NCBI GenBank assembly: GCA_963707665.1
Contig: CAVPQU010000018.1
Span: forward strand, 186,001 to 250,000
Source: DATJCV01 sp963707665
GTDB taxonomy: Bacteria > Pseudomonadota > Gammaproteobacteria > Burkholderiales > Burkholderiaceae_D
Length of the DNA stretch: 64,000 bases
Reading direction: 5' to 3'
Of the stretch, positions 1 through 7,243 are shown one piece after another; position 1 is the first letter of the stretch; each line of letters opens with the position of its first letter. The notes beneath the pieces are model-generated. The model was given only the letters and a program-made list of their open reading frames with translations, had not been told where the DNA came from and did not search any database. Both the position numbers and the translations under genes were made by a program.

Positions 1-313
1 TTTGTCGGGCGGCCAGCAGAAATTGCTGGAACTGGCGCGCGTACTGATGGCCGAGCCCAAGCTGATCCTGCTGGACGAACCGGGTGCCGGCGTCAACCCG
101 ACCCTGCTGGTCACCATCATGGACAAGCTGCAGGAACTCAACGCCCGCGGCATCACCTTCCTGATCATCGAACACAACATGGATCTGATCATGACCCTGT
201 GCGACCCGGTGCTGGTGATGGCCCAAGGCAAGCTGATCCTGGAAGGGCCGCCGGCAGCAGTGCGCAGTGACCCGCGGGTGCTGGAAGCGTATCTGGGCGG
301 AGTGCCGGCATGA
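1..313 (+). CDS. livG: LivG, branched-chain amino acid ABC transporter ATPase, C-terminal part
   Basis: Only the last ~103 codons are present; the gene begins before the window. What remains starts at the ABC signature (LSGGQQK) and continues through Walker B (LILLDEPGAG) and the switch histidine (IIEHNMD), so it is the C-terminal half of a nucleotide-binding subunit. The MDLIMTLCDPVLVMAQG ending is typical of LivG of high-affinity Leu/Ile/Val importers. Its stop overlaps the livF start by 4 bases (ATGA), so the two are translationally coupled. Assignment to branched-chain amino acids rather than urea or another HAAT substrate is inferred from the family and the neighbouring livF-livH-livM. 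Confidence 0.9.
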   Translation, partial: LSGGQQKLLELARVLMAEPKLILLDEPGAGVNPTLLVTIMDKLQELNARGITFLIIEHNMDLIMTLCDPVLVMAQGKLILEGPPAAVRSDPRVLEAYLGGVPA

Positions 314-1053
314 CTGATGCGAGCGAGCTGGCACTCTCGGTGCAGGAACTGGTGGCTGGCTATACCCCGGAAGTGAATATTTTGCGCGGTATCGGGCTGC
401 AAGTCCGGCGTGATGAAATCGTCACGGTGCTGGGCCCCAACGGCGCCGGCAAATCCACCCTGATCAAGGCCATCGCCGGCCTGGTCACCGTGCGCTCCGG
501 CAGCGTGCAGCTGTTCGGGCAGGAGATCGCCGGCGTTGCCGCGCACCTGATGGTGCAGCGCGGCCTCGCCTACGTGCCGCAAACCAGCAACATCTTTGCC
601 CGCCTCAGCATTGAGGAAAATCTGGAAATGGGTGCCTACATCCAGAGCGACCGCACCGAGATCCGGCAGGGCATCGAGCGCATGTACGAGCTGTTCCCGC
701 GGTTGCGCGAGCGGCGCCGCCAGCCGGCCGGCACGCTCTCCGGCGGCGAACGGCAGATGGTGGCGGTGGGGCGGGCCTTGATGGCCAACCCCAGGGTGCT
801 GATGCTGGACGAGCCGTCGGCCGGGCTGTCGCCGAAACTGGTCAGCATCCTGTTTGGCAAGGTGCGCGAAGTGCGCGACATCGGCGTCACGATCCTGATG
901 GTCGAGCAAAATGCCAAGGCCGCATTGGCCATCTCCGACCGTGGCTATGTGCTGGCCGAGGGCCGCGAGCAAGTCAGCGGCGGCGCCCGCGAACTGCTGG
1001 AAAGCCCGGAAGTCGGCCAGCTCTATCTGGGCGTGCGGCGAGGCCTGTCATGA
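310..1053 (+). CDS. livF: LivF, branched-chain amino acid ABC transporter ATPase
   Basis: A 247-residue cytoplasmic ATPase that should pair with LivG to drive the LivHM permease. Walker A GPNGAGKS is at about residues 42-49, the Q-loop at YVPQTSNIF, the signature LSGGERQ in the middle, Walker B VLMLDEPSAG, and the switch histidine position is occupied by Q (MVEQNAKAAL), which is normal for LivF. Length is usual for the family (~235-250). It overlaps livG by 4 bases at its start and livH by 4 bases at its end, so the genes form one operon. The order G-F-H-M, with ATPases before permeases, differs from the common K-H-M-G-F order. Confidence 0.93.
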   Translation: MTDASELALSVQELVAGYTPEVNILRGIGLQVRRDEIVTVLGPNGAGKSTLIKAIAGLVTVRSGSVQLFGQEIAGVAAHLMVQRGLAYVPQTSNIFARLSIEENLEMGAYIQSDRTEIRQGIERMYELFPRLRERRRQPAGTLSGGERQMVAVGRALMANPRVLMLDEPSAGLSPKLVSILFGKVREVRDIGVTILMVEQNAKAALAISDRGYVLAEGREQVSGGARELLESPEVGQLYLGVRRGLS

Positions 1054-1943
1054 TGGGCCAATATATTGCCAATGGCGTCATCCTCGGCGCTACCCTGGCC
1101 CTGGGCGCGATTGGCCTGACCCTGACTTACAACATCTTGCGTTTCGCCAATTTTGCGCATGGCGAATTCCTGACCTTCGGCGCCTACTTCGCGCTGACGT
1201 TTGCCAGCCTCTTTATTGGCGCCGCCACGCTGGGCCCTTTGACCTTCGGCTGGGGCTTCCTCTTGGCGATTGTGGTGGCCTGCGGCTTGACGGCGGGTCT
1301 GGCGCTGCTGCTGGACTGGCTGCTGTTCCGGCTGCTGCGCAAAAGCGATGTGGCGGTGACGCTGGTGATCGCCTCGTTCGGCGCCTCGCTGATGCTGCGC
1401 AACGTGGTGGTTTTCCTCTGGGGCCCGCAGCCGGAGTATTACTCGCGCAACATCGCCATTGCCCGCGAAATTCTGCCCGGCGTGCGCCTGACCGCCGACG
1501 AGATGTTCGTGATCGTGCTGACCGCGGTGCTGATGGTGGCGCTGCATCTGTTCCTGACCCGCACCCGGCTGGGCAAGGCCATGCGGGCAGTGTCGGACAA
1601 CCCGGCCCTGGCCAGCGTCACCGGTATCAACGTCCAAGGCGTGATCCGCTGGACCTGGATCGTCGGCGGCAGCCTGGCGGCGGTGGCCGGCGTGCTGTTC
1701 GGCCTGACGGTGCAGATTGCGCCGGAGATGGGCTTCAACCTGATCCTGCCGATGTTTGCCGCCGCCATTCTGGGCGGTGTCGGCAGCATCTATGGCGCGG
1801 TGCTGGGGGGGCTGATCATCGGCCTGGCCGAAGCCATGTCGGTGCCGTTCATCGGCGCCGCCTACATGCCGGCGGTCGGCTTCGTGCTGATGTTCCTGAT
1901 CCTGCTGGTTTACCCCAAGGGTATTCTGGGAGAGCGCTCATGA
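1050..1943 (+). CDS. livH: LivH, branched-chain amino acid ABC transporter permease
   Basis: A 297-residue inner-membrane permease with about eight hydrophobic segments. The N-terminus (NGVILGATLALGAIGLTLTY), the FANFAHGEFLTFGAY stretch and the C-terminal VGSIYGAVLGGLIIGLAE loop are hallmarks of LivH-type permeases. It overlaps livF and livM by 4 bases on each side. It should heterodimerise with LivM to form the translocation path. No substrate-binding protein gene is adjacent in this window; the nearest livK-type gene is at 14.8-15.95 kb on the other strand. Confidence 0.93.
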   Translation: MMGQYIANGVILGATLALGAIGLTLTYNILRFANFAHGEFLTFGAYFALTFASLFIGAATLGPLTFGWGFLLAIVVACGLTAGLALLLDWLLFRLLRKSDVAVTLVIASFGASLMLRNVVVFLWGPQPEYYSRNIAIAREILPGVRLTADEMFVIVLTAVLMVALHLFLTRTRLGKAMRAVSDNPALASVTGINVQGVIRWTWIVGGSLAAVAGVLFGLTVQIAPEMGFNLILPMFAAAILGGVGSIYGAVLGGLIIGLAEAMSVPFIGAAYMPAVGFVLMFLILLVYPKGILGERS

Positions 1944-2905
1944 GCGGCATGAGTTCCTACCTGGTGTTCTTTCTGATCCAGGGCTTGATTTTCGCGGTGG
2001 TTTGCCTCGGGCTGAACCTGCAATGGGGCTACACCGGCTTGTTCAACATCGGTGTCTCCGGCTTCTTCCTGGTCGGCGCCTACGCCTTCGCCATCCTGTG
2101 CGGGCCGGCTTACGCCACGCACCTGGGCGGCTTCGGCCTGCCGTTCGTGGTCGGCCTGGCCGGAGCCGTAGGCGCGGCCGGGCTGATTGCCTTCGTCGTG
2201 GGTCTTCCGACCTTGCGCCTGCGTGAGGATTACCTGGCGATCGTCACGATTGGCATCGGCTCGATCCTGCAACTGGTTGCCTTGAATACCGCCTCGCTGA
2301 CCGGGGGCAGCCAGGGCGCCACCAGCATCCCGCGGCTGCTGCCGGCGATGTTCCAGTCGGTACTGGGCCGCAACCTGCTGATGTTGGTGCTGATGATCGT
2401 GGTGGTGCTGGTGATCTACGGTGCTCTTGAGGCGATGGTGCGCTCGCCCTGGGGCCGCGTGCTGAAAGCGATCCGCGAGGATGAGATCGCGGCCGCCTCG
2501 CTTGGCAAGAATTGCTTCAGCTTTCGCCTGCAGTCGTTCGTGATCGGCTGCGCCATCATGGGGCTGGGCGGCGCCCTGTCCGCCAGTTTCATCGGCTTCA
2601 TCAGCCCCGAGGACTTCCTGCCGATCCTTACCTTCCAGGTCTGGACCATGCTGATCGTCGGCGGCAGCGGCAACAACAAGGGTGCCATCCTCGGCGCGCT
2701 GCTGATGTGGGCGGTATGGACCCTCTCCGGCAGCGCAGCGCAGGCGCTGTTGCCGGTCGGCCTGCAGGTCAAGGGCGGTGCTGCGCAGATCATCCTGATC
2801 GGGCTGGTGCTGATGCTGACGCTGATCTTCCGGCCGCGCGGCCTGATCGGCGAGGAGGCGACCGTGTCGCGCGGAGCGCAAGTCGAAGCTCGCAAGCCGG
2901 TGTAG
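1940..2905 (+). CDS. livM: LivM, branched-chain amino acid ABC transporter permease
   Basis: A 321-residue inner-membrane permease. The start at 1940 overlaps the livH stop (ATGA) and gives the family-typical N-terminus with LNLQWGYTGLFNIGVSGFF. An in-frame extension far upstream exists but runs through livF and livH and is not credible. The LRLREDYLAIVTIGIG motif and the C-terminal RPRGLIGEE tail are characteristic of LivM. It is the last gene of the operon; no clear intrinsic terminator follows before the tRNA gene on the opposite strand. Confidence 0.93.
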   Translation: MSGMSSYLVFFLIQGLIFAVVCLGLNLQWGYTGLFNIGVSGFFLVGAYAFAILCGPAYATHLGGFGLPFVVGLAGAVGAAGLIAFVVGLPTLRLREDYLAIVTIGIGSILQLVALNTASLTGGSQGATSIPRLLPAMFQSVLGRNLLMLVLMIVVVLVIYGALEAMVRSPWGRVLKAIREDEIAAASLGKNCFSFRLQSFVIGCAIMGLGGALSASFIGFISPEDFLPILTFQVWTMLIVGGSGNNKGAILGALLMWAVWTLSGSAAQALLPVGLQVKGGAAQIILIGLVLMLTLIFRPRGLIGEEATVSRGAQVEARKPV

Positions 2906-3001
2906 CAACACGCTTTGGAATTGGACCGGCTGAAATCGGCGTCCCCCTAGGCAAGCGCGGCCGGCAAGGATGCCACATACATGGATTGCATCGAGGGCAA
3001 C

Positions 3002-3028
3002 AAAAAGGCCAGAGCAAGCTCTGGCCTT
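3002..3028 (-). terminator. intrinsic terminator of the tRNA-Ala gene
   Basis: Perfect 11-bp inverted repeat (3005-3015 with 3018-3028, two-base loop) followed on the minus strand by five T residues. It lies 8 bases beyond the 3' CCA end of the minus-strand tRNA. Confidence 0.85.
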
Positions 3029-3035
3029 GGAATCG

Positions 3036-3111
3036 TGGTGGAGACGAGGAGGATCGAACTCCCGACCTCGGCATTGCGAACGCCGCGCTCTCCCAGCTGA
3101 GCTACATCCCC
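3036..3111 (-). tRNA. tRNA-Ala (anticodon CGC)
   Basis: The 76-nt minus-strand sequence folds as a complete cloverleaf: acceptor GGGGATG pairs with CGTCTCC, the D-arm is GCTC/GAGC, and the anticodon stem CGGCG/TGCCG closes the loop TTCGCAA. The T-arm carries GTTCGATCC and the 3' CCA is encoded. The G3:U70 wobble pair, the alanyl-tRNA synthetase identity element, is present, which supports alanine as firmly as the anticodon. CGC reads GCG codons, heavily used in this GC-rich genome. Confidence 0.97.
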
Positions 3112-3330
3112 ACGTGTGCAAATATTGTAGTGCAACTTTGGGCGGAAGAATAGCTGGAAAGTGGCTTGTGTTGCGCCGGGAATTCGCGGAATAAGCCTGG
3201 CTTCTACATCAAGCAAGCCAATTGCCCGGAGTTTGTCGCGGCTCGTGGGAGGCGAGCAGGGCCAGTGTATCGGCGCATTGGTGGTTGCTGTTGCCGCCAC
3301 TCTCCCGTTCAGCATCGCCGTGCTGCAGTA

Positions 3331-3346
3331 CATGACTATTGTCATG
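3331..3346. promoter_or_regulatory. FNR/Nnr/Dnr-like operator upstream of the DUF2249 operon
   Basis: Perfect dyad CATGAC-TATT-GTCATG. Its half-site spacing is that of CRP/FNR-family sites (compare TTGAC-N4-GTCAA). A -10-like TATTGT lies at 3368-3373, which would put transcription start near 3380 and the dyad centre at about -41.5, the class II activation position. The layout suggests activation by an oxygen- or NO-sensing FNR-family regulator. The regulator is inferred. Confidence 0.5.
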
Positions 3347-3451
3347 GTCGGCATTTTTATCGAGGAATATTGTACTGGTTCGGTGCTGTATGGCAGATGG
3401 CAATGGAAATTCGTCATTTCGTTTAAAAAAGCTCAGCGCGAGGAAGCAGCG

Positions 3452-3508
3452 ATGCAACGATCAACTCCAGTCTTGCCCGGTGGTGCCGCGCGCCAGGAGC
3501 GTTTCTGA
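3452..3508 (+). CDS. possible 18-residue leader peptide coupled to the following gene
   Basis: A short reading frame (MQRSTPVLPGGAARQERF) begins 5 bases after AGGAAG (3441-3446) and ends in TGATG, so its stop overlaps the ATG of the next gene at 3508. Such an overlap would couple translation of the membrane protein to that of the leader. No homology is recognised, and the AGGAG inside it (3495-3499) also serves as ribosome site for the next gene, so it may be incidental. Confidence 0.3.
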   Translation: MQRSTPVLPGGAARQERF

Positions 3509-4869
3509 TGGCGAGCGCGATCAGCAGTCGTGTCTCGCACTGGACGCCGGCTTATTTCGGGGTAGCGCTGCTGAATTTCCTGGCAGCCCAGGGATTGATG
3601 GTCGGCGGCTGGGTTTATCCGGCGCAGCCCTTGATGGCGCCCGCCACGTTTGCAGCGGTGCACCTGCTGGTGCTGGGCTGGCTCAGCTTGTTGATGTTCG
3701 GCGCCTTGTTCCAGTTTGTCCCGGTCATTACGTCGCGCCAGCTGCCGAGCCAGAAACTGGCACTGGTGGCGCTGATACTGATGGAAATCGGCGTGCTGGG
3801 CATGGTGGCCGGTTTTGCGGCGCTGGCCGTCGGCTCGGCACGCTTTGTCCATTGCCTGCCGGTCGGCGGCTCGCTGGTCGCGCTGGGCGCTTGCATCGCC
3901 ATCGCAGACATCGTCGTGCCGTTGGCAGCGGTGCGGCCGCTTGACTTGCCCGGACGTTTCGTGCTGGCCGGGTTTGCATTTCTGATCGCCACCATGACGC
4001 TTGGCTTGCTGCTGGCTCTCGGTTTGACCGTGCCGGCGTCGGCACCGGCGCTGGCGCCGCTGGTCGGTGGTGGTGTCGGCTATCACGCGCTGGCTGGGAT
4101 TGGCGGCTGGTTTACGCTGATCGCGATCGGCGTCAGCTACAAGCTGCTGCCGATGTTCATGCTGGCGCCTGAAAAACGTGGCTGGGTGGGAGACGGCGTG
4201 CTGATATTGACCGCTGGCGGTTTTCTGGCGACGGTGGCTGCCGAACTAGTGCAGCTGTTTGTCCCGACCAATGCGCTGCCGCTGGTCAGCTGGATTGGAT
4301 TTGGCTGCGTGGCGGCCGGGATCGTGTTGTACCTGATTGATGTGGTGCGAATGTACCGCACGCGGCGGCGCACGCTGATCGAGCTGCAGAACCGGATGGC
4401 GGTCGGTGCGTTTGTCGCGCTCGGTGCCAGCCTGGTGCTGTTTGCGCTGCTGCTGGTGACCGGCAGCGTCGCCCGCTACGTCGGCGTGCTCGGTTTCCTG
4501 GTGCTGTTCGGCTGGCTGTCCGGCCTTGGCTTGAGCCAGCTGTTCAAGGTGGTCGCTTTCCTCGCCTGGCTCGAACTGTTCGGCAGCAAGCTGGGCCGGG
4601 GGCCGGTGCCGCGGGTGCAGGACCTGGTCAATGAAAAGCGGGCGGCACCGTGGTTCTTGCTTTACTTCGCGGCGGTGGTAGTGGGAACCGTGGCCGGACT
4701 GTTGGGTTACCAGTCGATGTGGCGCGCCGCGGTTGCGCTCTGCATGTTGACTACCGTTCTGTTGGGAGTCGAATACTGGCGCGCCTATCGCGGCACATAC
4801 GCAGCCACTGCTCCCGCTCGTCCCGCTTCATTTTCGCCGCCATTGCCTGAAGGGAAACGCCCATCATGA
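3508..4869 (+). CDS. polytopic membrane protein, heme-copper-oxidase subunit I-like / NnrS-like
   Basis: A 453-residue inner-membrane protein with about 12 hydrophobic segments. H52 (FAAVHLLVLGW) and H193 (GYHALAGIGGW) sit in segments resembling the heme-ligand helices of cbb3/NorB-type subunit I and of NnrS proteins, but I cannot place all ligands, so catalysis is not claimed. ATG at 3508 follows AGGAG at 3495-3499. It opens a five-gene operon (4-base overlap with the next gene) with DUF2249 and DUF59 genes, an association common near denitrification and NO-stress genes. A role in NO or respiratory stress is inferred from context and the upstream FNR-like dyad. Confidence 0.6.
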   Translation: MASAISSRVSHWTPAYFGVALLNFLAAQGLMVGGWVYPAQPLMAPATFAAVHLLVLGWLSLLMFGALFQFVPVITSRQLPSQKLALVALILMEIGVLGMVAGFAALAVGSARFVHCLPVGGSLVALGACIAIADIVVPLAAVRPLDLPGRFVLAGFAFLIATMTLGLLLALGLTVPASAPALAPLVGGGVGYHALAGIGGWFTLIAIGVSYKLLPMFMLAPEKRGWVGDGVLILTAGGFLATVAAELVQLFVPTNALPLVSWIGFGCVAAGIVLYLIDVVRMYRTRRRTLIELQNRMAVGAFVALGASLVLFALLLVTGSVARYVGVLGFLVLFGWLSGLGLSQLFKVVAFLAWLELFGSKLGRGPVPRVQDLVNEKRAAPWFLLYFAAVVVGTVAGLLGYQSMWRAAVALCMLTTVLLGVEYWRAYRGTYAATAPARPASFSPPLPEGKRPS

Positions 4870-5381
4870 ATACTCTCGAACCCCATACGCTTGACGTGCG
4901 CGAACAGTTGCGCAATGGCGGCGAGCCGCTGCCGCAGATCATGCAGGCGGTAGGCCAGTTGGCGCCGAATCAGCCGCTGCGCCTGCTGGCCACTTTCGAG
5001 CCGTTGCCGCTGTATGCGCTGCTGGGCCGAAAAGGCTACGGCCACAGCGCGCTGCAGCACGCTGACGGCGATTGGGAAGTGCTGTTCATGCCGGGCCAGG
5101 CAGCGGCCGCCAAGCCGGCCGCCGCGGCTGTCACGGCTGCGGCTGCCGACTGGCCGGCCCCGACTACCCATCTCGACAACCGCGGCCTGCAGCCGCCGGA
5201 GCCGATGATCCGCATCCTCGAGGCGCTCGAGCACCTGGCGCCGGGCGCGGTGCTGGCGGCGATCAATGAGCGCGACCCGGTATTTCTTTATCCGGAACTC
5301 GAAGCGCGCGGCGCGGCGATTCGTGCCGAGCCAAAAAGCGACGGCGTCCATTTACTGATTCGCAAGGGCGCGCCGGCATGA
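4866..5381 (+). CDS. tandem DUF2249 protein
   Basis: A 171-residue soluble protein containing two DUF2249 repeats, beginning LDVREQLRNGGEPL (from residue 9) and LDNRGLQPPEPM (about residue 103), joined by an Ala/Pro-rich linker. Each repeat has the family pattern of a small TusA-like fold with LLATFEPLPLYALL or AINERDPVFLYPEL. DUF2249 proteins are often found with hemerythrin-like and NO-response genes; no biochemical function is established. The gene overlaps both neighbours by 4 bases (ATGA), so it is expected to be co-translated with them. Confidence 0.8.
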   Translation: MNTLEPHTLDVREQLRNGGEPLPQIMQAVGQLAPNQPLRLLATFEPLPLYALLGRKGYGHSALQHADGDWEVLFMPGQAAAAKPAAAAVTAAAADWPAPTTHLDNRGLQPPEPMIRILEALEHLAPGAVLAAINERDPVFLYPELEARGAAIRAEPKSDGVHLLIRKGAPA

Positions 5382-5695
5382 GCGCGCCAACCGTGGAGGA
5401 AGCCTACCTGGCGCTGCATGACGTCATCGATCCGGAGCTGGGCTACAACATTGTCGACATCGGCCTGGTGTACAAGCTGGAGATCGTGGAGGGCTTGCTG
5501 AAGGTGACCATGACCATGACCACGCCCGGCTGCCCGGCCCAGGACTACATCATGGGCGGCGTCGACGAGCGCGGCGCCGCGATTCCTGGCATCGACGATG
5601 TGGATATCGAACTGGTATGGGAGCCGCGCTGGTCACCGCAAATGATGTCGCCAATCGCCAAGGAATACTTCGGCATCACCGAGGACGGCGCATGA
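5378..5695 (+). CDS. DUF59/MIP18-family Fe-S cluster assembly factor (PaaD/SufT-like)
   Basis: A 105-residue protein with the DUF59 signature: DVIDPELGYNIVDIGLVY at residues ~14-31 and the conserved cysteine motif TTPGCPAQDYI around residue 50. Members such as SufT and PaaD deliver or help assemble Fe-S clusters on client enzymes. Here the client could be a metalloprotein of the same operon, since the gene overlaps the DUF2249 gene and the following small gene by 4 bases each. It is not in a paa or suf operon, so neither symbol is assigned. Confidence 0.85.
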   Translation: MSAPTVEEAYLALHDVIDPELGYNIVDIGLVYKLEIVEGLLKVTMTMTTPGCPAQDYIMGGVDERGAAIPGIDDVDIELVWEPRWSPQMMSPIAKEYFGITEDGA

Positions 5696-5949
5696 CGAAA
5701 AGTCGACCTGCCGCGGAGGATGCCGTCAGCGTGTTGAATCGCCTGCTGGTACGCGCGCTGCTGGCGCTTGGCGCTGCCGGCGAAGCCGAACAGGCGTGCC
5801 GCCTGGCTGCGCAGGCCTGGTCGACATTGCGCCACGCCCACCCGCGGGAAGCCGAACGGCTGAATGGTGCATTGCATGCGCTGACCCGCAATTCTGCTGT
5901 AACGCTACCTGCTGTAATCCTACCAACTGATGGAGAAAAAGATGGCTGA
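5692..5949 (+). CDS. small unknown protein of the DUF2249 operon
   Basis: An 85-residue protein I do not recognise. Residues ~10-50 form one Ala/Leu/Arg-rich helical region (VLNRLLVRALLALGAAGEAEQACRLAAQAW), followed by a short tail. No signal peptide or cysteine motif is obvious. ATG at 5692 overlaps the previous stop (ATGA), and its 3' end overlaps the start of the next DUF2249 gene by 8 bases, so translation in this frame is supported by the operon layout more than by the sequence itself. It resembles a small helical adaptor; function unknown. Confidence 0.65.
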   Translation: MTKSRPAAEDAVSVLNRLLVRALLALGAAGEAEQACRLAAQAWSTLRHAHPREAERLNGALHALTRNSAVTLPAVILPTDGEKDG

Positions 5950-6181
5950 GCCAAAGATCCTCGATGTCCGCACTTTCATTCCCGCCGAACGTCATCGGCT
6001 GATTTTCGCCACCTACAACGAACTGAGTCCGGGGCAAAGTTTCGTGTTGGTCAATGACCACGATCCGAAGCCACTCTATTATCAGTTCGATGCCGAGCAC
6101 AGCGGCAAATTCTCCTGGGAATACAAGGAGCAGGGGCCGCAAACCTGGCGGGTCGAAATCGGCCGCGTCGGCGCTGCCTGA
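5942..6181 (+). CDS. single-domain DUF2249 protein
   Basis: A 79-residue protein consisting of one DUF2249 domain, with LDVRTFIPAERHRLIFATY at the N-terminus, the canonical LVNDHDPKPLYYQF motif near residue 41 and a terminal WRVEIGR strand. The H-D-P-x-P-L core is better conserved here than in the tandem DUF2249 protein at 4866, so this copy may be the metal- or heme-binding one (inference). The start at 5942 follows GGAG at 5932-5935. It is the last gene of the operon. Confidence 0.8.
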   Translation: MAEPKILDVRTFIPAERHRLIFATYNELSPGQSFVLVNDHDPKPLYYQFDAEHSGKFSWEYKEQGPQTWRVEIGRVGAA

Positions 6182-6298
6182 AGACAGCGATCGTGTCAGC
6201 GCAGGCCGCCTGTCCTGCGCTGGCGCCGCGGCATCGGCCTGGCCGCATCCGGCTGGGCCTGCTTGTCAAGCTAGTTGGCCGTGTACTGTGCATGGCGG

Positions 6299-6328
6299 TT
6301 GACGCCAATTCATTCCGGCCACTATAGT
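6299..6328 (+). promoter_or_regulatory. sigma70-type promoter of the zapB-like/zapA genes
   Basis: TTGACG (6299-6304), 18-bp spacer, TATAGT (6323-6328). The predicted transcription start (~6335) coincides with the ATG of the next gene, so the mRNA may be leaderless. Confidence 0.6.
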
Positions 6329-6334
6329 GTCGTG

Positions 6335-6550
6335 ATGATTTCCGATTTCGATTACCTTTCCGAGAAAATCCGTCAACTGGCGGAGCTGGCGCAATTGCTG
6401 CGCCGGGAAAATGCCGATTTGCGCCTGCAGGCATCGGCACTGGCTTCCGAAAACGCCGAGCTCGGGCGGCGCATGCAACAGGCCCATCAACGCGTGGCGG
6501 CGCTGCTGGAAGCGGTGCCCGCCGTGACGCCGGATCAGGAGCTCGCATGA
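6335..6550 (+). CDS. ZapB-like/TIGR02449-type coiled-coil protein
   Basis: A 71-residue, almost wholly coiled-coil protein (leucines at heptad spacing from IRQLAELAQLLRRENADLRL onward). Small coiled-coil genes immediately before zapA are widespread in beta- and gammaproteobacteria and are thought to act with ZapA at the FtsZ ring. The ATG at 6335 lies exactly where transcription is predicted to start and has no Shine-Dalgarno sequence, which suggests leaderless translation. The stop overlaps the zapA start by 4 bases. Confidence 0.75.
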   Translation: MISDFDYLSEKIRQLAELAQLLRRENADLRLQASALASENAELGRRMQQAHQRVAALLEAVPAVTPDQELA

Positions 6551-6858
6551 CCCAACTCGATGTGATGATCATGGGCCAGGCTTACCGGCTGGCGTGCGGC
6601 GTCGGCGAGGAACAGGCCTTGCAGCAGGCGGTGACCTATCTCGACGATAAGATGTGCGCGATCCGCGATGCCGGCAAGCTGAAAGGCAACGACCGGATTG
6701 CCGTGATGGCGGCGCTCGGCATCGCTGCCGAACTGCTGGCGCTGAAATCGCCCAGCGGCCCGTTGTCCGAATTGACGATGGCAGAAGTGAAACAGAAAAT
6801 CTCTGCCATGCACGAAGTGCTGGATCAGGCGCTGGCGCCGCAGGAAAATTTATTCTAA
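6547..6858 (+). CDS. zapA: ZapA, FtsZ ring-associated cell division protein
   Basis: A 103-residue cytoplasmic protein. The N-terminal globular part (LDVMIMGQAYRLACGVGEEQ, then AVTYLDDKM) matches ZapA, and the C-terminal half is a helix of the kind that mediates tetramerisation. ZapA cross-links FtsZ protofilaments and promotes Z-ring assembly. It overlaps the zapB-like gene by 4 bases and is followed by the 6S RNA gene, the same zapA-ssrS order as in E. coli and many proteobacteria. Confidence 0.93.
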   Translation: MTQLDVMIMGQAYRLACGVGEEQALQQAVTYLDDKMCAIRDAGKLKGNDRIAVMAALGIAAELLALKSPSGPLSELTMAEVKQKISAMHEVLDQALAPQENLF

Positions 6859-6965
6859 AGCCTTGCGGGACAGAGCTTGTGACGCAGCGTGGCGTGTCGA
6901 GTTGCCCACTGTGCCGCAACTGGCCAAATGTAAAATTACCGCGCCTCAACATGCCAGCAAACGGT

Positions 6966-6993
6966 TTGACATGTGACCTGAATAGGGTAGACT
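6966..6993 (+). promoter_or_regulatory. promoter of the 6S RNA gene
   Basis: TTGACA (6966-6971), 16-bp spacer, TAGACT (6988-6993); predicted start at ~7000, exactly where the 6S RNA 5' strand begins. Confidence 0.75.
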
Positions 6994-6998
6994 AAACA

Positions 6999-7173
6999 TC
7001 CCTGCCGTGTTCGCCATTGCCATATATTCCTTGAACCATTTATACGCATCGGTTACGGACTTTTGTTTGATGGGAGTGCGCGTCGCTCGTTCGACGAACC
7101 CGAAGTTGAACTGCCTGTGACCACCTTGAACCGTCTTGGTTCGGGATGCCGGCAAAGCGGCACTGGCGGGGGC
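6999..7173 (+). ncRNA. ssrS: 6S RNA
   Basis: A ~175-nt RNA predicted directly downstream of zapA. The 5' segment CCCTGCC (7000-7006) pairs with GGCGGGG (7165-7171) to form the closing stem. Two related segments (TTCCTTGAACCATTT and CCACCTTGAACCGTC) flank the central region, giving the long imperfect hairpin with an open centre that mimics promoter DNA and binds RNA polymerase with sigma70. The position between zapA and a downstream gene is the conserved proteobacterial location. Exact ends are inferred from pairing and the promoter. Confidence 0.85.
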
Positions 7174-7183
7174 TGAAATTGTA

Positions 7184-7213
7184 AGCGGCTGCATCGATGC
7201 AGCCGCTTTTTTT
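7184..7213 (+). terminator. intrinsic terminator after 6S RNA
   Basis: Perfect 24-bp palindrome (7184-7195 with 7196-7207) followed by seven T residues. It lies only about 30 bases before the ATG of the EVE-domain gene. Confidence 0.85.
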
Positions 7214-7243
7214 ATGCGGTGCCAGCCGTCTCCAGATCAGCAT

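Noticed and set aside
911..1939. 343-codon upstream extension of livM
   Set aside because: It overlaps livF and livH in another frame; ATG 1940 overlaps the livH stop and gives the normal LivM N-terminus.
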